Positions 1 to 7,072 of a stretch of 12,610 bases of DNA are shown here, piece after piece. This stretch comes from Bacteroides sp. UBA1317 (lineage in GTDB: Bacteria > Bacteroidota > Bacteroidia > Bacteroidales > Bacteroidaceae): NCBI GenBank assembly GCA_002307035.1, contig DBTL01000083.1, positions 1 through 12,610 on the forward strand, in the 5' to 3' direction. Numbering within the stretch: position 1 is the stretch's first letter; each line of letters starts with the position of its first letter. The notes beneath the pieces were generated by a model. The model made no database searches, was not told where the DNA came from, and was given only the letters and a program-made list of their open reading frames with translations. The translations under genes and the position numbers were made by a program.

Positions 1-982
1 GGAAGGTATATCCGTAACGTACGGCACGACGCAGGATGCGACGAATCACATATCCGGCTTTGGCATTAGAGGGCAATTGTCCGTCAGTGATGGAAAACGC
101 AATGGTACGTATGTGGTCGGCAATAACTCTCATGGCGATGTCGTTCTGAGCATCTTTGCCGTATGTTGTGCCTGATATTGAAGCAATCTCCTTAATAATG
201 GGTTGAAAAATATCCGTGTCATAGTTGGACGTCTTTTTCTGAATGGCCATACAGAGACGTTCAAATCCCATGCCGGTGTCTATAACCTTGGCTGGTAATC
301 CCTCCAGACTTCCGTCTGCCTTACGGTTATATTGCATGAATACAAGGTTCCATATTTCAATAACCTGAGGGTGGCTTTGATTAACCAAGTCAAGACCGTT
401 CACTTGTGCGCGTTCGGCATCGCTACGGAGGTCGATATGTATTTCTGAGCAAGGGCCGCAAGGACCGGTATCACCCATTTCCCAAAAGTTATCGTGCTTG
501 TTGCCGTTGATGATTCGATCTGCCGGTAAGAATTGTGCCCAGATAGCAGCAGCTTCGTTGTCGCGTTCCAAACCTTCTTCAGCGTTGCCTTCGAATACGG
601 TGGCATACAAGAGATTAGGATTTAACTTTAGTACTTCCACTAAGTATTCCCATGCCCATTCAATGGCTTCTTTCTTAAAGTAGTCGCCAAATGACCAGTT
701 GCCTAGCATCTCAAACATGGTGTGGTGATACGTGTCATGACCTACTTCTTCCAAGTCATTGTGCTTTCCGCTTACGCGAAGGCATTTTTGTGAGTCGGCC
801 ACTCGCTTGTATTTTGCCGGGTGGTTTCCGAGAATGATATCCTTAAATTGGTTCATTCCTGCGTTCGTAAACATCAGGGTTGGGTCATCTTTTATCACCA
901 TCGGTGCAGAAGGTACAATCTGATGTCCTTTTGATTCGAAAAAATTCTTGAATGAATCTCTGATCTCTTTTGCCGTCAACAT
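1..982 (-). CDS. alaS: Alanyl-tRNA synthetase, N-terminal 327 residues (partial, runs off left edge)
   Basis: Class II aminoacyl-tRNA synthetase that charges tRNA-Ala with alanine in the cytoplasm. The minus-strand frame opens with ATG at 982-980 (MLTAKEIRDSF...) and stays open to base 1, so only the catalytic core and the start of the tRNA-recognition domain are visible; the editing and C-Ala domains lie outside. Visible hallmarks are LMFTNAGMNQFK (residues 36-47), the motif 2 region SGKHNDLEEVGHDTYHHT (71-88) with FEMLGNWSFGDYF (90-102), MGDTGPCGPCSEIH (169-182) and motif 3 DTGMGFERL (235-243). Residue numbers come from my own translation. The start is convincing because the first residues match the usual AlaRS N-terminus and no better start lies upstream. 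It is divergent from the M23 peptidase gene; a -7-like box and a leader stem-loop lie upstream. Family identity is essentially certain. Confidence 0.96.
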   Translation of the reverse strand, partial: MLTAKEIRDSFKNFFESKGHQIVPSAPMVIKDDPTLMFTNAGMNQFKDIILGNHPAKYKRVADSQKCLRVSGKHNDLEEVGHDTYHHTMFEMLGNWSFGDYFKKEAIEWAWEYLVEVLKLNPNLLYATVFEGNAEEGLERDNEAAAIWAQFLPADRIINGNKHDNFWEMGDTGPCGPCSEIHIDLRSDAERAQVNGLDLVNQSHPQVIEIWNLVFMQYNRKADGSLEGLPAKVIDTGMGFERLCMAIQKKTSNYDTDIFQPIIKEIASISGTTYGKDAQNDIAMRVIADHIRTIAFSITDGQLPSNAKAGYVIRRILRRAVRYGYTF

Positions 983-1006
983 ACTTCTATTCAGTTATAA
1001 TATTCA

Positions 1007-1052
1007 GACTCTAAGTGTTTGGCATCACTTTAAAGCTTGCTACTTAGGAGTC
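1007..1052 (-). promoter_or_regulatory. Stem-loop in the probable alaS 5' leader
   Basis: On the + strand GACTCTAAGT (1007-1016) pairs with ACTTAGGAGTC (1042-1052), giving a 10-bp stem with one bulged base around a 25-nt loop. It lies 25 nt upstream of the alaS ATG, between that ATG and the candidate -7 box at 1084-1091, so it would be in the alaS transcript. No run of U follows it on either strand, so it does not look like a simple terminator. A role in leader control of alaS is inference. T-box control is not supported, as I see no T-box-like conserved sequence. Confidence 0.45.
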
Positions 1053-1079
1053 GTTTGAGGTTAATATTCTAAAAAAAGA

Positions 1080-1110
1080 TGTGCAAAGATAGCTCGTTTT
1101 ATTATTTTTG
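1080..1110 (+). promoter_or_regulatory. Candidate promoter for the M23 peptidase-merR pair
   Basis: TATTTTTG at 1103-1110 matches the Bacteroidota -7 consensus TAnnTTTG in full. TGTG at 1080-1083 is a 3-of-4 match to the -33 TTTG, with the expected 19-nt spacer. The predicted start near 1117 leaves about 23 nt before the ATG at 1140. It overlaps the opposing alaS -7 box, so the two promoters probably cannot be occupied at once. Confidence 0.5.
1084..1091 (-). promoter_or_regulatory. Candidate -7 box for alaS (TATCTTTG)
   Basis: The minus strand reads TATCTTTG here, a full match to the Bacteroidota -7 consensus TAnnTTTG. Transcription would start near 1077-1080 and give a leader of about 95 nt containing the 1007-1052 stem-loop. 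I find no good TTTG at the -33 position, so the call rests on the -7 box and its location only. The box lies inside the 19-nt spacer of the divergent M23 promoter. Confidence 0.45.
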
Positions 1111-1139
1111 CCCTATTATTACGTGAAATATTTTCTCCG

Positions 1140-2108
1140 ATGCGCAAAGTTTACTACATTTATAACCCACAAACACAGACCTACGATAGGATATATCCTA
1201 CCGTCCGACAGCGGGCGTTAAGTATTCTGAGGAGGCTATTTATTGGTATGGGCTTAGGTGCAGGAGCATTTATTCTATTGCTTTTCATCTTTGGTTCTCC
1301 ATCGGAGAAAGAGTTGCGGGTAGAGAACAGCAGACTATTGGCTCAGTATAATGTGCTATCCCGTCGTCTCGATGAGGCTTTGGGGGTGCTACAAGATGTT
1401 CAGCAACGTGATGATAACTTATATCGCGTTATTTTTCAGGCCGATCCCATTTCTTCGGCTATTCGCAAAGCGGGCTATGGAGGGACAAACCGATATGAAG
1501 GGTTGATGGATATGGCGAATGCTGATCTGGTAGTAAATACGACTCAAAAGATGGACTTACTTAGTAAGCAACTTTATATACAGTCCAAATCGTTTGACGA
1601 CGTGATGGAGATGTGCAAGAATCACGATGAGATGTTAAAGTGTATTCCGGCCATTCAACCTGTCGCCAATAAGGATCTCAGGCAAACAGCTTCGGGTTAC
1701 GGAATGCGTATAGATCCTATTTATGGAACGGCGAAGTTTCATGGAGGAATGGATTTCTCCGCACATCCGGGAACAGATGTATATGCCACTGGCAATGGAG
1801 TTGTAGTAAAGATGGGGTGGGAATCGGCATACGGCAATACGGTCGAAATTAACCATGGATTTGGATATCGGACCGTTTATGCGCATTTGCGTGACTTTCA
1901 TACTAAAATAGGAAAGAAGGTAGTTCGAGGTGAAGTGATAGGAGGTGTAGGAAGCACAGGTAGAAGTACCGGTCCGCATCTGCATTACGAGGTACATGTA
2001 AAAGGGGAGCGGGTAAATCCGGTGAACTATTATTTCATGGATTTGAGTGCGGGAGATTATGAGAGAATGATTCAGATTGCAGCAAACCATGGTAAGGTAT
2101 TCGACTAG
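1140..2108 (+). CDS. Membrane-anchored M23 (LytM-type) metallopeptidase
   Basis: A 322-residue protein likely to cut peptidoglycan cross-links in the periplasm, or to activate another wall hydrolase. A cytoplasmic basic N-terminus (1-33) precedes one hydrophobic segment (about 34-52) with no clear cleavage site, so it is probably a type II membrane anchor. A region likely to form a coiled coil follows (about 54-90), then a linker, then the M23 domain (about 182-296). The metal and catalytic residues are all present: HGGMD (H201, D205), AHL (H249) and PHLHYE (H280, H282). So it looks catalytically competent, unlike degenerate EnvC/NlpD-type activators. The start follows a good promoter at the expected distance. 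merR lies 30 nt downstream on the same strand and is probably cotranscribed. The substrate bond is unknown. Confidence 0.9.
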   Translation: MRKVYYIYNPQTQTYDRIYPTVRQRALSILRRLFIGMGLGAGAFILLLFIFGSPSEKELRVENSRLLAQYNVLSRRLDEALGVLQDVQQRDDNLYRVIFQADPISSAIRKAGYGGTNRYEGLMDMANADLVVNTTQKMDLLSKQLYIQSKSFDDVMEMCKNHDEMLKCIPAIQPVANKDLRQTASGYGMRIDPIYGTAKFHGGMDFSAHPGTDVYATGNGVVVKMGWESAYGNTVEINHGFGYRTVYAHLRDFHTKIGKKVVRGEVIGGVGSTGRSTGPHLHYEVHVKGERVNPVNYYFMDLSAGDYERMIQIAANHGKVFD

Positions 2109-2138
2109 TTTCATAATGACTTAAAGAACACAAGAGAT

Positions 2139-2486
2139 ATGGCTTTAAATACGAATAAGAATCTGAAATTGTACTATTCCATTAGCGAGGTGGCAGAAAT
2201 GTTCGATGTAAACGAATCATTGCTTCGTTTTTGGGAGAAAGAGTTTCCGCAGATTACTCCCAAGAAGACTGCCAGTGGCATGCGTCAGTATCGAAAGGAA
2301 GATCTGGAAACGATTAAGCTGATCTATCATTTGGTAAAAGAGAAAGGGATGACTCTGCCTGGTGCCAGACAGAAGTTGAAAGATAACAAAGAAGCTACGG
2401 TGAATAATTTCGAAATTATAGATCGTTTGAAAAGTATCAAAGAAGAATTGTTGGCTATAAAGAACGAACTGGATGGAAGAGGTTGA
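2139..2486 (+). CDS. Small MerR-family transcriptional regulator
   Basis: A 115-residue protein. Residues about 11-82 form a MerR-type winged helix-turn-helix: YYSISEVAEMFDVNESLLRFWE, then the wing region with RQYRKEDLETIKLI and KEKGMTLPGARQKL. The last 30 residues (IIDRLKSIKEELLAIKNEL) look like the antiparallel coiled coil used for dimerisation. There is no C-terminal ligand-binding or cysteine-rich metal-sensing domain; the protein has no cysteine at all. It therefore looks like a minimal MerR that binds DNA without an obvious effector, similar to short MerR proteins common in Bacteroidota. It lies 30 nt after the M23 gene and converges on rel with a 36-nt gap. Its target genes cannot be told from the sequence. 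Confidence 0.88.
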   Translation: MALNTNKNLKLYYSISEVAEMFDVNESLLRFWEKEFPQITPKKTASGMRQYRKEDLETIKLIYHLVKEKGMTLPGARQKLKDNKEATVNNFEIIDRLKSIKEELLAIKNELDGRG

Positions 2487-2522
2487 CTTTTCCTTTTTTG
2501 CTTAACGTGTTCCAAAGAATAT

Positions 2523-4772
2523 TTACGATTCAACTCGGGTAACCAATTTGACATTGTTTACTTTAAGGAGATTGTCGCAGATTTGTTTCACATCCTCCAC
2601 ATCATGTACATAGAGTTGTATCTTTCCTTCAAAGATCCCGTCGTTTGTTTCGATGGTTAGTTTGCGTATATTCACGTTGAGTTGTCGGGAAATTACCTGG
2701 GTTATTTCATTCAATAGTCCCACACTATCAATTCCTTTAACGTAAATATAGACAAGGAAAGAGAGTGTTTTATGTGTGTCCCAAGAAGTTGCAATAATTC
2801 GGTTGCCATAACTGCTTTTCAGTTTAACCGCAACCGGACATTGGCGTTTGTGAATAATAACCCGTTCGTTTTCATCAATATACCCTAAGACATCATCTCC
2901 TGGAATAGGTTGACAACAATCGGCCATCATATAATTTTTTCGGATTGTTTCCTCAGTTAGCTTAAGCACTTTTTTCGGGTTGATCCTCTCCTGAGGTTCT
3001 TTCTCTTCTTCTTTTTTCTCTTTGAGGTCTTTGCTTCCACTGCCAAACGAAAACATCAGATATTTTTTCCAATTTCCGGTTTGCTTCTCTTTTAGCTCGT
3101 TTTTATCAGACTCCCCCAGTATAATGCTTTTATTGCCTATGGCAGTGAGAAGCTCTTCTCGATTTTTCAGGTTATGGAGTTTGCATATTTTTTCTGTACT
3201 GGCTGTTTCGGGACGAATTTCTTCTTTCGATAGAAAATCCAATAGCATTGCTTCGCCCTCTTTCTGAAAACTCTTTTGTTCTTTTTTGAGTATAGCTGCT
3301 ATCTTAGCACGGGCTTTGGCTGTAGTGGCAAATACTTCCCATGAAGGTTGTACACGCTGTGATTTGGATGTTAGTATTTCTACTTGGTCTCCACTTTCGA
3401 GTTTATGGCTTAGAGGCACTAACTTGTGGTTTACTTTTGCCCCGATGCAATGGCTTCCCAAATCAGTATGTAATGAGAAAGCAAAGTCTAGTGCTGTAGA
3501 GTTTTGAGGCATTGTTTTTATCTCACCTTTTGGGGTGAAAACGAAAATCTCCGAAGCAAATAAGTTGAGCTTAATGGTATCAAGAAAATCAATAGCATCC
3601 GGTTGAGGATCATCCAGAATCTCTTTGATGGTGCGAAGCCATTTTTCAAGTTCGCCGTCATCTTCACTCCCTCCTCCTTCTTTGTATTTCCAATGGGCGG
3701 CAAAACCTTGTTCGGCAACATCGTTCATTCGCTCGCTTCGAATCTGTACTTCAATCCATTGACCATTGTTTCCCATCAAAGTGACGTGTAGGGCTTGATA
3801 GCCATTCGCTTTGGGGTGGCTCACCCAATCGCGCAAACGGTCGGGATGTGGCTTATATATCTTAGAAATTGATACGTAGATATCAAAGCAATCGTTCAAC
3901 TCTTCTTCTTCATTGCGAGGATCAAAAATGACACGAACAGCGAGCAAATCGTATACTTCTTCAAAAGGAACATGCTTAATCTGCATTTTATTCCATATCG
4001 AATAAATGGATTTTACCCGGGCTACAATACGGTACTTTAATCCCATCTTATCTAACTGTATGCGGATAGGAGCGGTAAAAACCTTGAAAACTTCATCGCG
4101 TTCGGCAGCGGTAGCAGTTAGCTTTTCTTCTATTTCTTGATATTCTTCGGGGTGCTCGTATCTAAAACTTAAGTTTTCCAGTTCTGTTTTAATCTGATTT
4201 AAACCTAAACGGTTGGCTAAAGGAGCATAGATATAGAGTGTTTCACCTGCTATCTTGAATTGTTTATTGGGTAGAAGAGATCCTAAGGTCCTCATGTTGT
4301 GTAAGCGGTCGGCTATCTTAATAAGAATTACCCGAATGTCATCCGACATGGTAAGCAGTAGCTTTTTGAAGTTTTCGGCTTGAGCGGAAGCTTTATCACC
4401 AAAGATGCCACCTGATATTTTAGTTAAACCGTCAACGATGTGGGCTATTTTGGAGCCAAATATGTTTTCTATATCTTCTACTGTGTAGTCTGTGTCTTCA
4501 ACAACATCATGTAGTAGTGCGGCACAAATGGAAGTGGAGCCGAGCCCGATCTCGTTACATACAATCTTGGCAACCGATAGGGGGTGCATTATGTAAGGTT
4601 CTCCGGATTGTCGTTTAATACCTTTATGTGCCTGATTGGCAAAATTGAATGCTTTCGTTATAATTTCAACGCGTTTGCGATGTTTGGTTTTAAGATAATC
4701 ATTCAGTAATTCCTGAAATGATTGTTCAATCATTTCCTCATCCGACATCTCTTTGGTATTCACAATCTCCAT
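2523..4772 (-). CDS. Bifunctional-type Rel/SpoT (p)ppGpp synthetase/hydrolase
   Basis: A 749-residue long RSH protein that makes and breaks the stringent-response alarmone (p)ppGpp. Domains: HD hydrolase (about 25-200) with H63, the H88-D89 pair, E92-D93 and D154 in ADRLHNMRT; synthetase (about 235-365) with RVKSIYSIWNKM, HPKANGYQALH and EVQIR (E341); TGS (about 404-468); the zinc-finger region with C619-C620, H641 and C645; and a C-terminal ACT domain (about 671-749). The hydrolase residues are complete. The synthetase charge motif is RLRD (312-315), closer to the RxKD of bifunctional Rel/SpoT enzymes than to the ExDD of RelA. The frame stays open upstream to 4871, but a promoter at 4801-4831 lies inside that extension. 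ATG 4772 follows GGAGAG and gives the usual family N-terminus. The choice between the symbols rel, relA and spoT is unresolved, so I leave it blank. Confidence 0.95.
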   Translation of the reverse strand: MEIVNTKEMSDEEMIEQSFQELLNDYLKTKHRKRVEIITKAFNFANQAHKGIKRQSGEPYIMHPLSVAKIVCNEIGLGSTSICAALLHDVVEDTDYTVEDIENIFGSKIAHIVDGLTKISGGIFGDKASAQAENFKKLLLTMSDDIRVILIKIADRLHNMRTLGSLLPNKQFKIAGETLYIYAPLANRLGLNQIKTELENLSFRYEHPEEYQEIEEKLTATAAERDEVFKVFTAPIRIQLDKMGLKYRIVARVKSIYSIWNKMQIKHVPFEEVYDLLAVRVIFDPRNEEEELNDCFDIYVSISKIYKPHPDRLRDWVSHPKANGYQALHVTLMGNNGQWIEVQIRSERMNDVAEQGFAAHWKYKEGGGSEDDGELEKWLRTIKEILDDPQPDAIDFLDTIKLNLFASEIFVFTPKGEIKTMPQNSTALDFAFSLHTDLGSHCIGAKVNHKLVPLSHKLESGDQVEILTSKSQRVQPSWEVFATTAKARAKIAAILKKEQKSFQKEGEAMLLDFLSKEEIRPETASTEKICKLHNLKNREELLTAIGNKSIILGESDKNELKEKQTGNWKKYLMFSFGSGSKDLKEKKEEEKEPQERINPKKVLKLTEETIRKNYMMADCCQPIPGDDVLGYIDENERVIIHKRQCPVAVKLKSSYGNRIIATSWDTHKTLSFLVYIYVKGIDSVGLLNEITQVISRQLNVNIRKLTIETNDGIFEGKIQLYVHDVEDVKQICDNLLKVNNVKLVTRVES

Positions 4773-4800
4773 CTCTCCATCTTTTTCTTTCGTTGATTTG

Positions 4801-4831
4801 CAAAAATAAGCAAAATTCAATATCATGCAAG
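4801..4831 (-). promoter_or_regulatory. Candidate promoter for rel/spoT; decides its start codon
   Basis: The minus strand carries TATTTTTG (4808 to 4801), a full match to the -7 TAnnTTTG. CTTG (4831 to 4828), a 3-of-4 match to the -33 TTTG, lies exactly 19 nt upstream of it. The predicted start, near 4795, is about 22 nt before ATG 4772. This allows rel to be transcribed apart from the par-mltD operon and argues against translation from the upstream codons at 4826 or 4871. Confidence 0.55.
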
Positions 4832-4861
4832 CAATAGGTGCTCTTTTCTTGTTGGAATATT

Positions 4862-4920
4862 TGTGGAACAAGATTTCCGCACAGTAAGCTCAACTTATTA
4901 TGCGGAAATCTTGTTGTACA
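4862..4920. repeat. Near-perfect 59-bp palindrome between mltD and rel
   Basis: AACAAGATTTCCGCA (4867-4881) and TGCGGAAATCTTGTT (4901-4915) are perfect 15-bp inverted repeats. Outside them, TGT (4862-4864) pairs with ACA (4918-4920) across two unpaired positions. Inside the loop, TAAG (4885-4888) pairs with CTTA (4894-4897) around CTCAA, so the whole element can fold into one long hairpin in RNA or a cruciform in DNA. It starts 36 nt after the mltD stop and ends about 30 nt upstream of the rel -33 element. No U-tract follows on either strand. The likely role is a transcript end or 3' stabiliser for the par-mltD operon; a protein-binding palindrome or a dispersed repeat are alternatives. Confidence 0.85.
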
Positions 4921-4955
4921 GTTCGGGGGGGTGGTAGCACTACTGCGATCACTTT

Positions 4956-6284
4956 CTATTTATATATTTTCAGTCTTTTTCCTGCGGCAATATTAGTGCC
5001 TCTTAGGTTATTCCATTTTTTGATATCGCTAACGCGGACATGATATTTTTCAGCTATAGTAGATAACGTTTCTCCACTTCTAATCTTGTGGTAGGTTTTG
5101 CTGCCTTTTGGTTTTGCTTTTGCTCTTACTGAAACGGCTGGTTCGTCTTTAATTTCCACAATCTTTCGCTCATTGAAGAGCTCGTCAGCGCGGTGTGCAT
5201 AAATTGTATCTTGATTATCAATAAAAGTATTTATGTAATTGTAAGGCAATCTCAGTGTATAGGGTTTTATATTCCCAGGGATAATATTCTTTTTATACTG
5301 TGGATTGAGACTTTTTACTTGTTCCAAGCTTATACCGCAAATATCTGATATTTGTTCAAAATGGAGGTTTTTGGATATCTGCACGGTATCGGTATTAGCA
5401 GGGATATCTGTTTCCATTGGACAAATATTATGATCGCAGTAATAGTTCATTAAATAATTTGCTGCAATAAAGGCTGGAACATAGCCACGAGTCTCTTTTG
5501 GCAAGTAGCTGTAAATACTCCAATAATCATTCTTTCCTCCTGAACGGCGAATGGCTTTGTTAATGTTTCCGGGGCCACAATTGTATGCTGCAATTACAAG
5601 ATTCCAATCTTGATAGATTGCATATAAATCTTTTAGATAGCGTGCGGCAGCCCATGTTGCTTTTATTGGATCCCTGCGTTCGTCTATCAAACTATTTACT
5701 TCCAGATCATATATTTTTGCCGTGCCAATCATGAATTGCCACAAGCCTGAAGCGCCTGCACGAGAAGTCGCAGAAGGGTTTAATGCCGATTCAATGACAG
5801 GTAAGTATTTTAGTTCAAGGGGGAGGTTATAGGCATCTAATGCTTCTTCGAAAATAGGAATGTAAAAATTAGAAGCACTCAGCATAAAAGCAACTTGATT
5901 GCGCAATCGACTGGCATACATATCTATAAACTTGCGCACGATTTCATTGTACGGCATTTGCATAACAGTTGGTATGCGAGATAGTCTCTGGATATATACG
6001 GAATCACTGAAGAAAGGATTTTCATCAGCCGTACTGCAGTCTTTGCCTCTTTTTATGTAGTTTTTTGCTTTCCAATCGTTGAGCAAGCTATCTACGGGAT
6101 AGGTCATACTTTCCGGAAGATCAATGCTTTCTTTCCGCTGGGTTCCGTCTCCTTGAATCACCACGTCAACGCTTTGCGCTTGCGTATGGTTTGATACAAT
6201 TAGGAAACAAAAAAACAGGCTCCAATAGATGTACCTTGATTTTTCCGATGCTTTACTCGTTGTGAAATGTATTTTCTTCTTCAT
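4956..6284 (-). CDS. mltD: MltD-like lytic transglycosylase with LysM
   Basis: A 442-residue exported enzyme expected to cleave the MurNAc-GlcNAc bond of peptidoglycan, releasing anhydro-muropeptides. A basic N-terminus and a hydrophobic stretch (about 19-30) form a signal peptide, with likely cleavage after TQA (A36). I see no lipobox, so it is probably soluble periplasmic rather than a lipoprotein as in E. coli MltD. The SLT/GH23 domain (about 140-285) has the catalytic Glu in PVIESALNP (E165), then SRAGASGLWQFM, the AYNCGPGN motif (233-240) and RGYVPAF (266-272). Residues about 300-347 look like a degenerate LysM repeat; a clear LysM closes the protein (about 397-441, YHKIRSGETLSTIAEKYHV). 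It is the last gene of the parA-parB-DUF5683-mltD run, 11 nt after DUF5683. The symbol is by family resemblance. Confidence 0.88.
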   Translation of the reverse strand: MKKKIHFTTSKASEKSRYIYWSLFFCFLIVSNHTQAQSVDVVIQGDGTQRKESIDLPESMTYPVDSLLNDWKAKNYIKRGKDCSTADENPFFSDSVYIQRLSRIPTVMQMPYNEIVRKFIDMYASRLRNQVAFMLSASNFYIPIFEEALDAYNLPLELKYLPVIESALNPSATSRAGASGLWQFMIGTAKIYDLEVNSLIDERRDPIKATWAAARYLKDLYAIYQDWNLVIAAYNCGPGNINKAIRRSGGKNDYWSIYSYLPKETRGYVPAFIAANYLMNYYCDHNICPMETDIPANTDTVQISKNLHFEQISDICGISLEQVKSLNPQYKKNIIPGNIKPYTLRLPYNYINTFIDNQDTIYAHRADELFNERKIVEIKDEPAVSVRAKAKPKGSKTYHKIRSGETLSTIAEKYHVRVSDIKKWNNLRGTNIAAGKRLKIYK

Positions 6285-6295
6285 TCTTTTTTGAT

Positions 6296-7072
6296 TTAAA
6301 ACCGGAGGCTACACTGCACACCGACAGAATTTCCAGACTTGTACCGGTCGTTGATAATTGTAGGTTCCACCCGCATACTGAGATCGGGCGTTATGTCAAA
6401 ATTTGAAAGCTCAGCATCGACATAAGCATCGATAACCGAAATCAAGTAGACTCCTATAAAGGCAAAGATACTAAGGTCGCGGTATCGACGATAGGTATCT
6501 TTACGCTTTTTTAAAACAGTTTGCAATTGACTTTCTGTATAACTTGAATTTGCAGGGAGTAAATCAAGGTAACTATCCGTGGTTGGGTCGCTATCCATGA
6601 TATCCATATAAGCTTGCGAATAATCTTTATACATTTTGTTGTTCCAGCTTAAAGCGTAAGCACATCCTGCGAAGCCACCATAGATAATGGGAAGCTTCCA
6701 ATACTTACGATTGTAAATCTGTCCTCCTCCCGGTATAACGAGTGCATACCAAGTTGCTTTACCTGAATTAGGAATCCATAGTTTTTTAGACTTAGCTAAT
6801 TCAATGCTATCTTTTATGCTGTTACCTTGTAATTGCTGAATGTTTTGGGTGGTTAATCCCTCTAAGTTTTTCTTGTTAACATCAACTAGGCTATCAGCAC
6901 GTACGCGTATCAGGCTATCTGTTGTAAGCGAATCTGCAAGCTCAGCTTCTTTGTTGTTCATGCGTTTACGACGAGCAGCCGCTTCTTGCGCATACGCATC
7001 AGTACCTGCTATCTGAAACAAACAGAGAAACAAGATGATACTAAAATAATATTTTGTGATTCTTATCGTCAT
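6296..7072 (-). CDS. Exported DUF5683-like protein, function unknown
   Basis: A 258-residue protein of unknown function, which I associate with the Bacteroidota family DUF5683 from its conserved centre. The signal peptide is clear: TIRITKYYF, a hydrophobic core (about 8-23) and probable cleavage after AYA (A28). The mature N-terminal part (29-97) is hydrophilic, with repeated DSL steps. The conserved core WIPNSGKATWYALVIPGGG (99-117) is followed by QIYNRKYWKLP (118-128). Hydrophobic stretches lie at about 127-142 and 199-215, separated by a charged region. The C-terminus ends SLRF, with a terminal Phe as in many outer-membrane beta proteins, but I would not call a barrel from this. ATG at 7072 directly follows the parB stop (TAA then ATG, no gap), so translation is probably coupled. 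mltD follows 11 nt later. Confidence 0.8.
   Translation of the reverse strand: MTIRITKYYFSIILFLCLFQIAGTDAYAQEAAARRKRMNNKEAELADSLTTDSLIRVRADSLVDVNKKNLEGLTTQNIQQLQGNSIKDSIELAKSKKLWIPNSGKATWYALVIPGGGQIYNRKYWKLPIIYGGFAGCAYALSWNNKMYKDYSQAYMDIMDSDPTTDSYLDLLPANSSYTESQLQTVLKKRKDTYRRYRDLSIFAFIGVYLISVIDAYVDAELSNFDITPDLSMRVEPTIINDRYKSGNSVGVQCSLRF

Noticed and set aside
1115..1130. parS-like sequence containing ACGTGAAA upstream of the M23 gene
   Set aside because: Only about 11 of 16 positions fit the parS consensus, and the left half is poor; chance is a sufficient explanation.
1635..2114. 159-codon open frame on the minus strand across the M23 domain
   Set aside because: It is antisense to a gene with clear catalytic motifs, has no recognisable domain, and is rich in the residues expected from a shadow frame.
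2487..2522. Terminator between convergent merR and rel
   Set aside because: There is a T-rich stretch but no stem of useful length on either strand.
4862..4920. Invertible promoter of the Bacteroides phase-variation type
   Set aside because: The arms are only 19 nt apart and enclose no promoter, and no recombinase gene is near.
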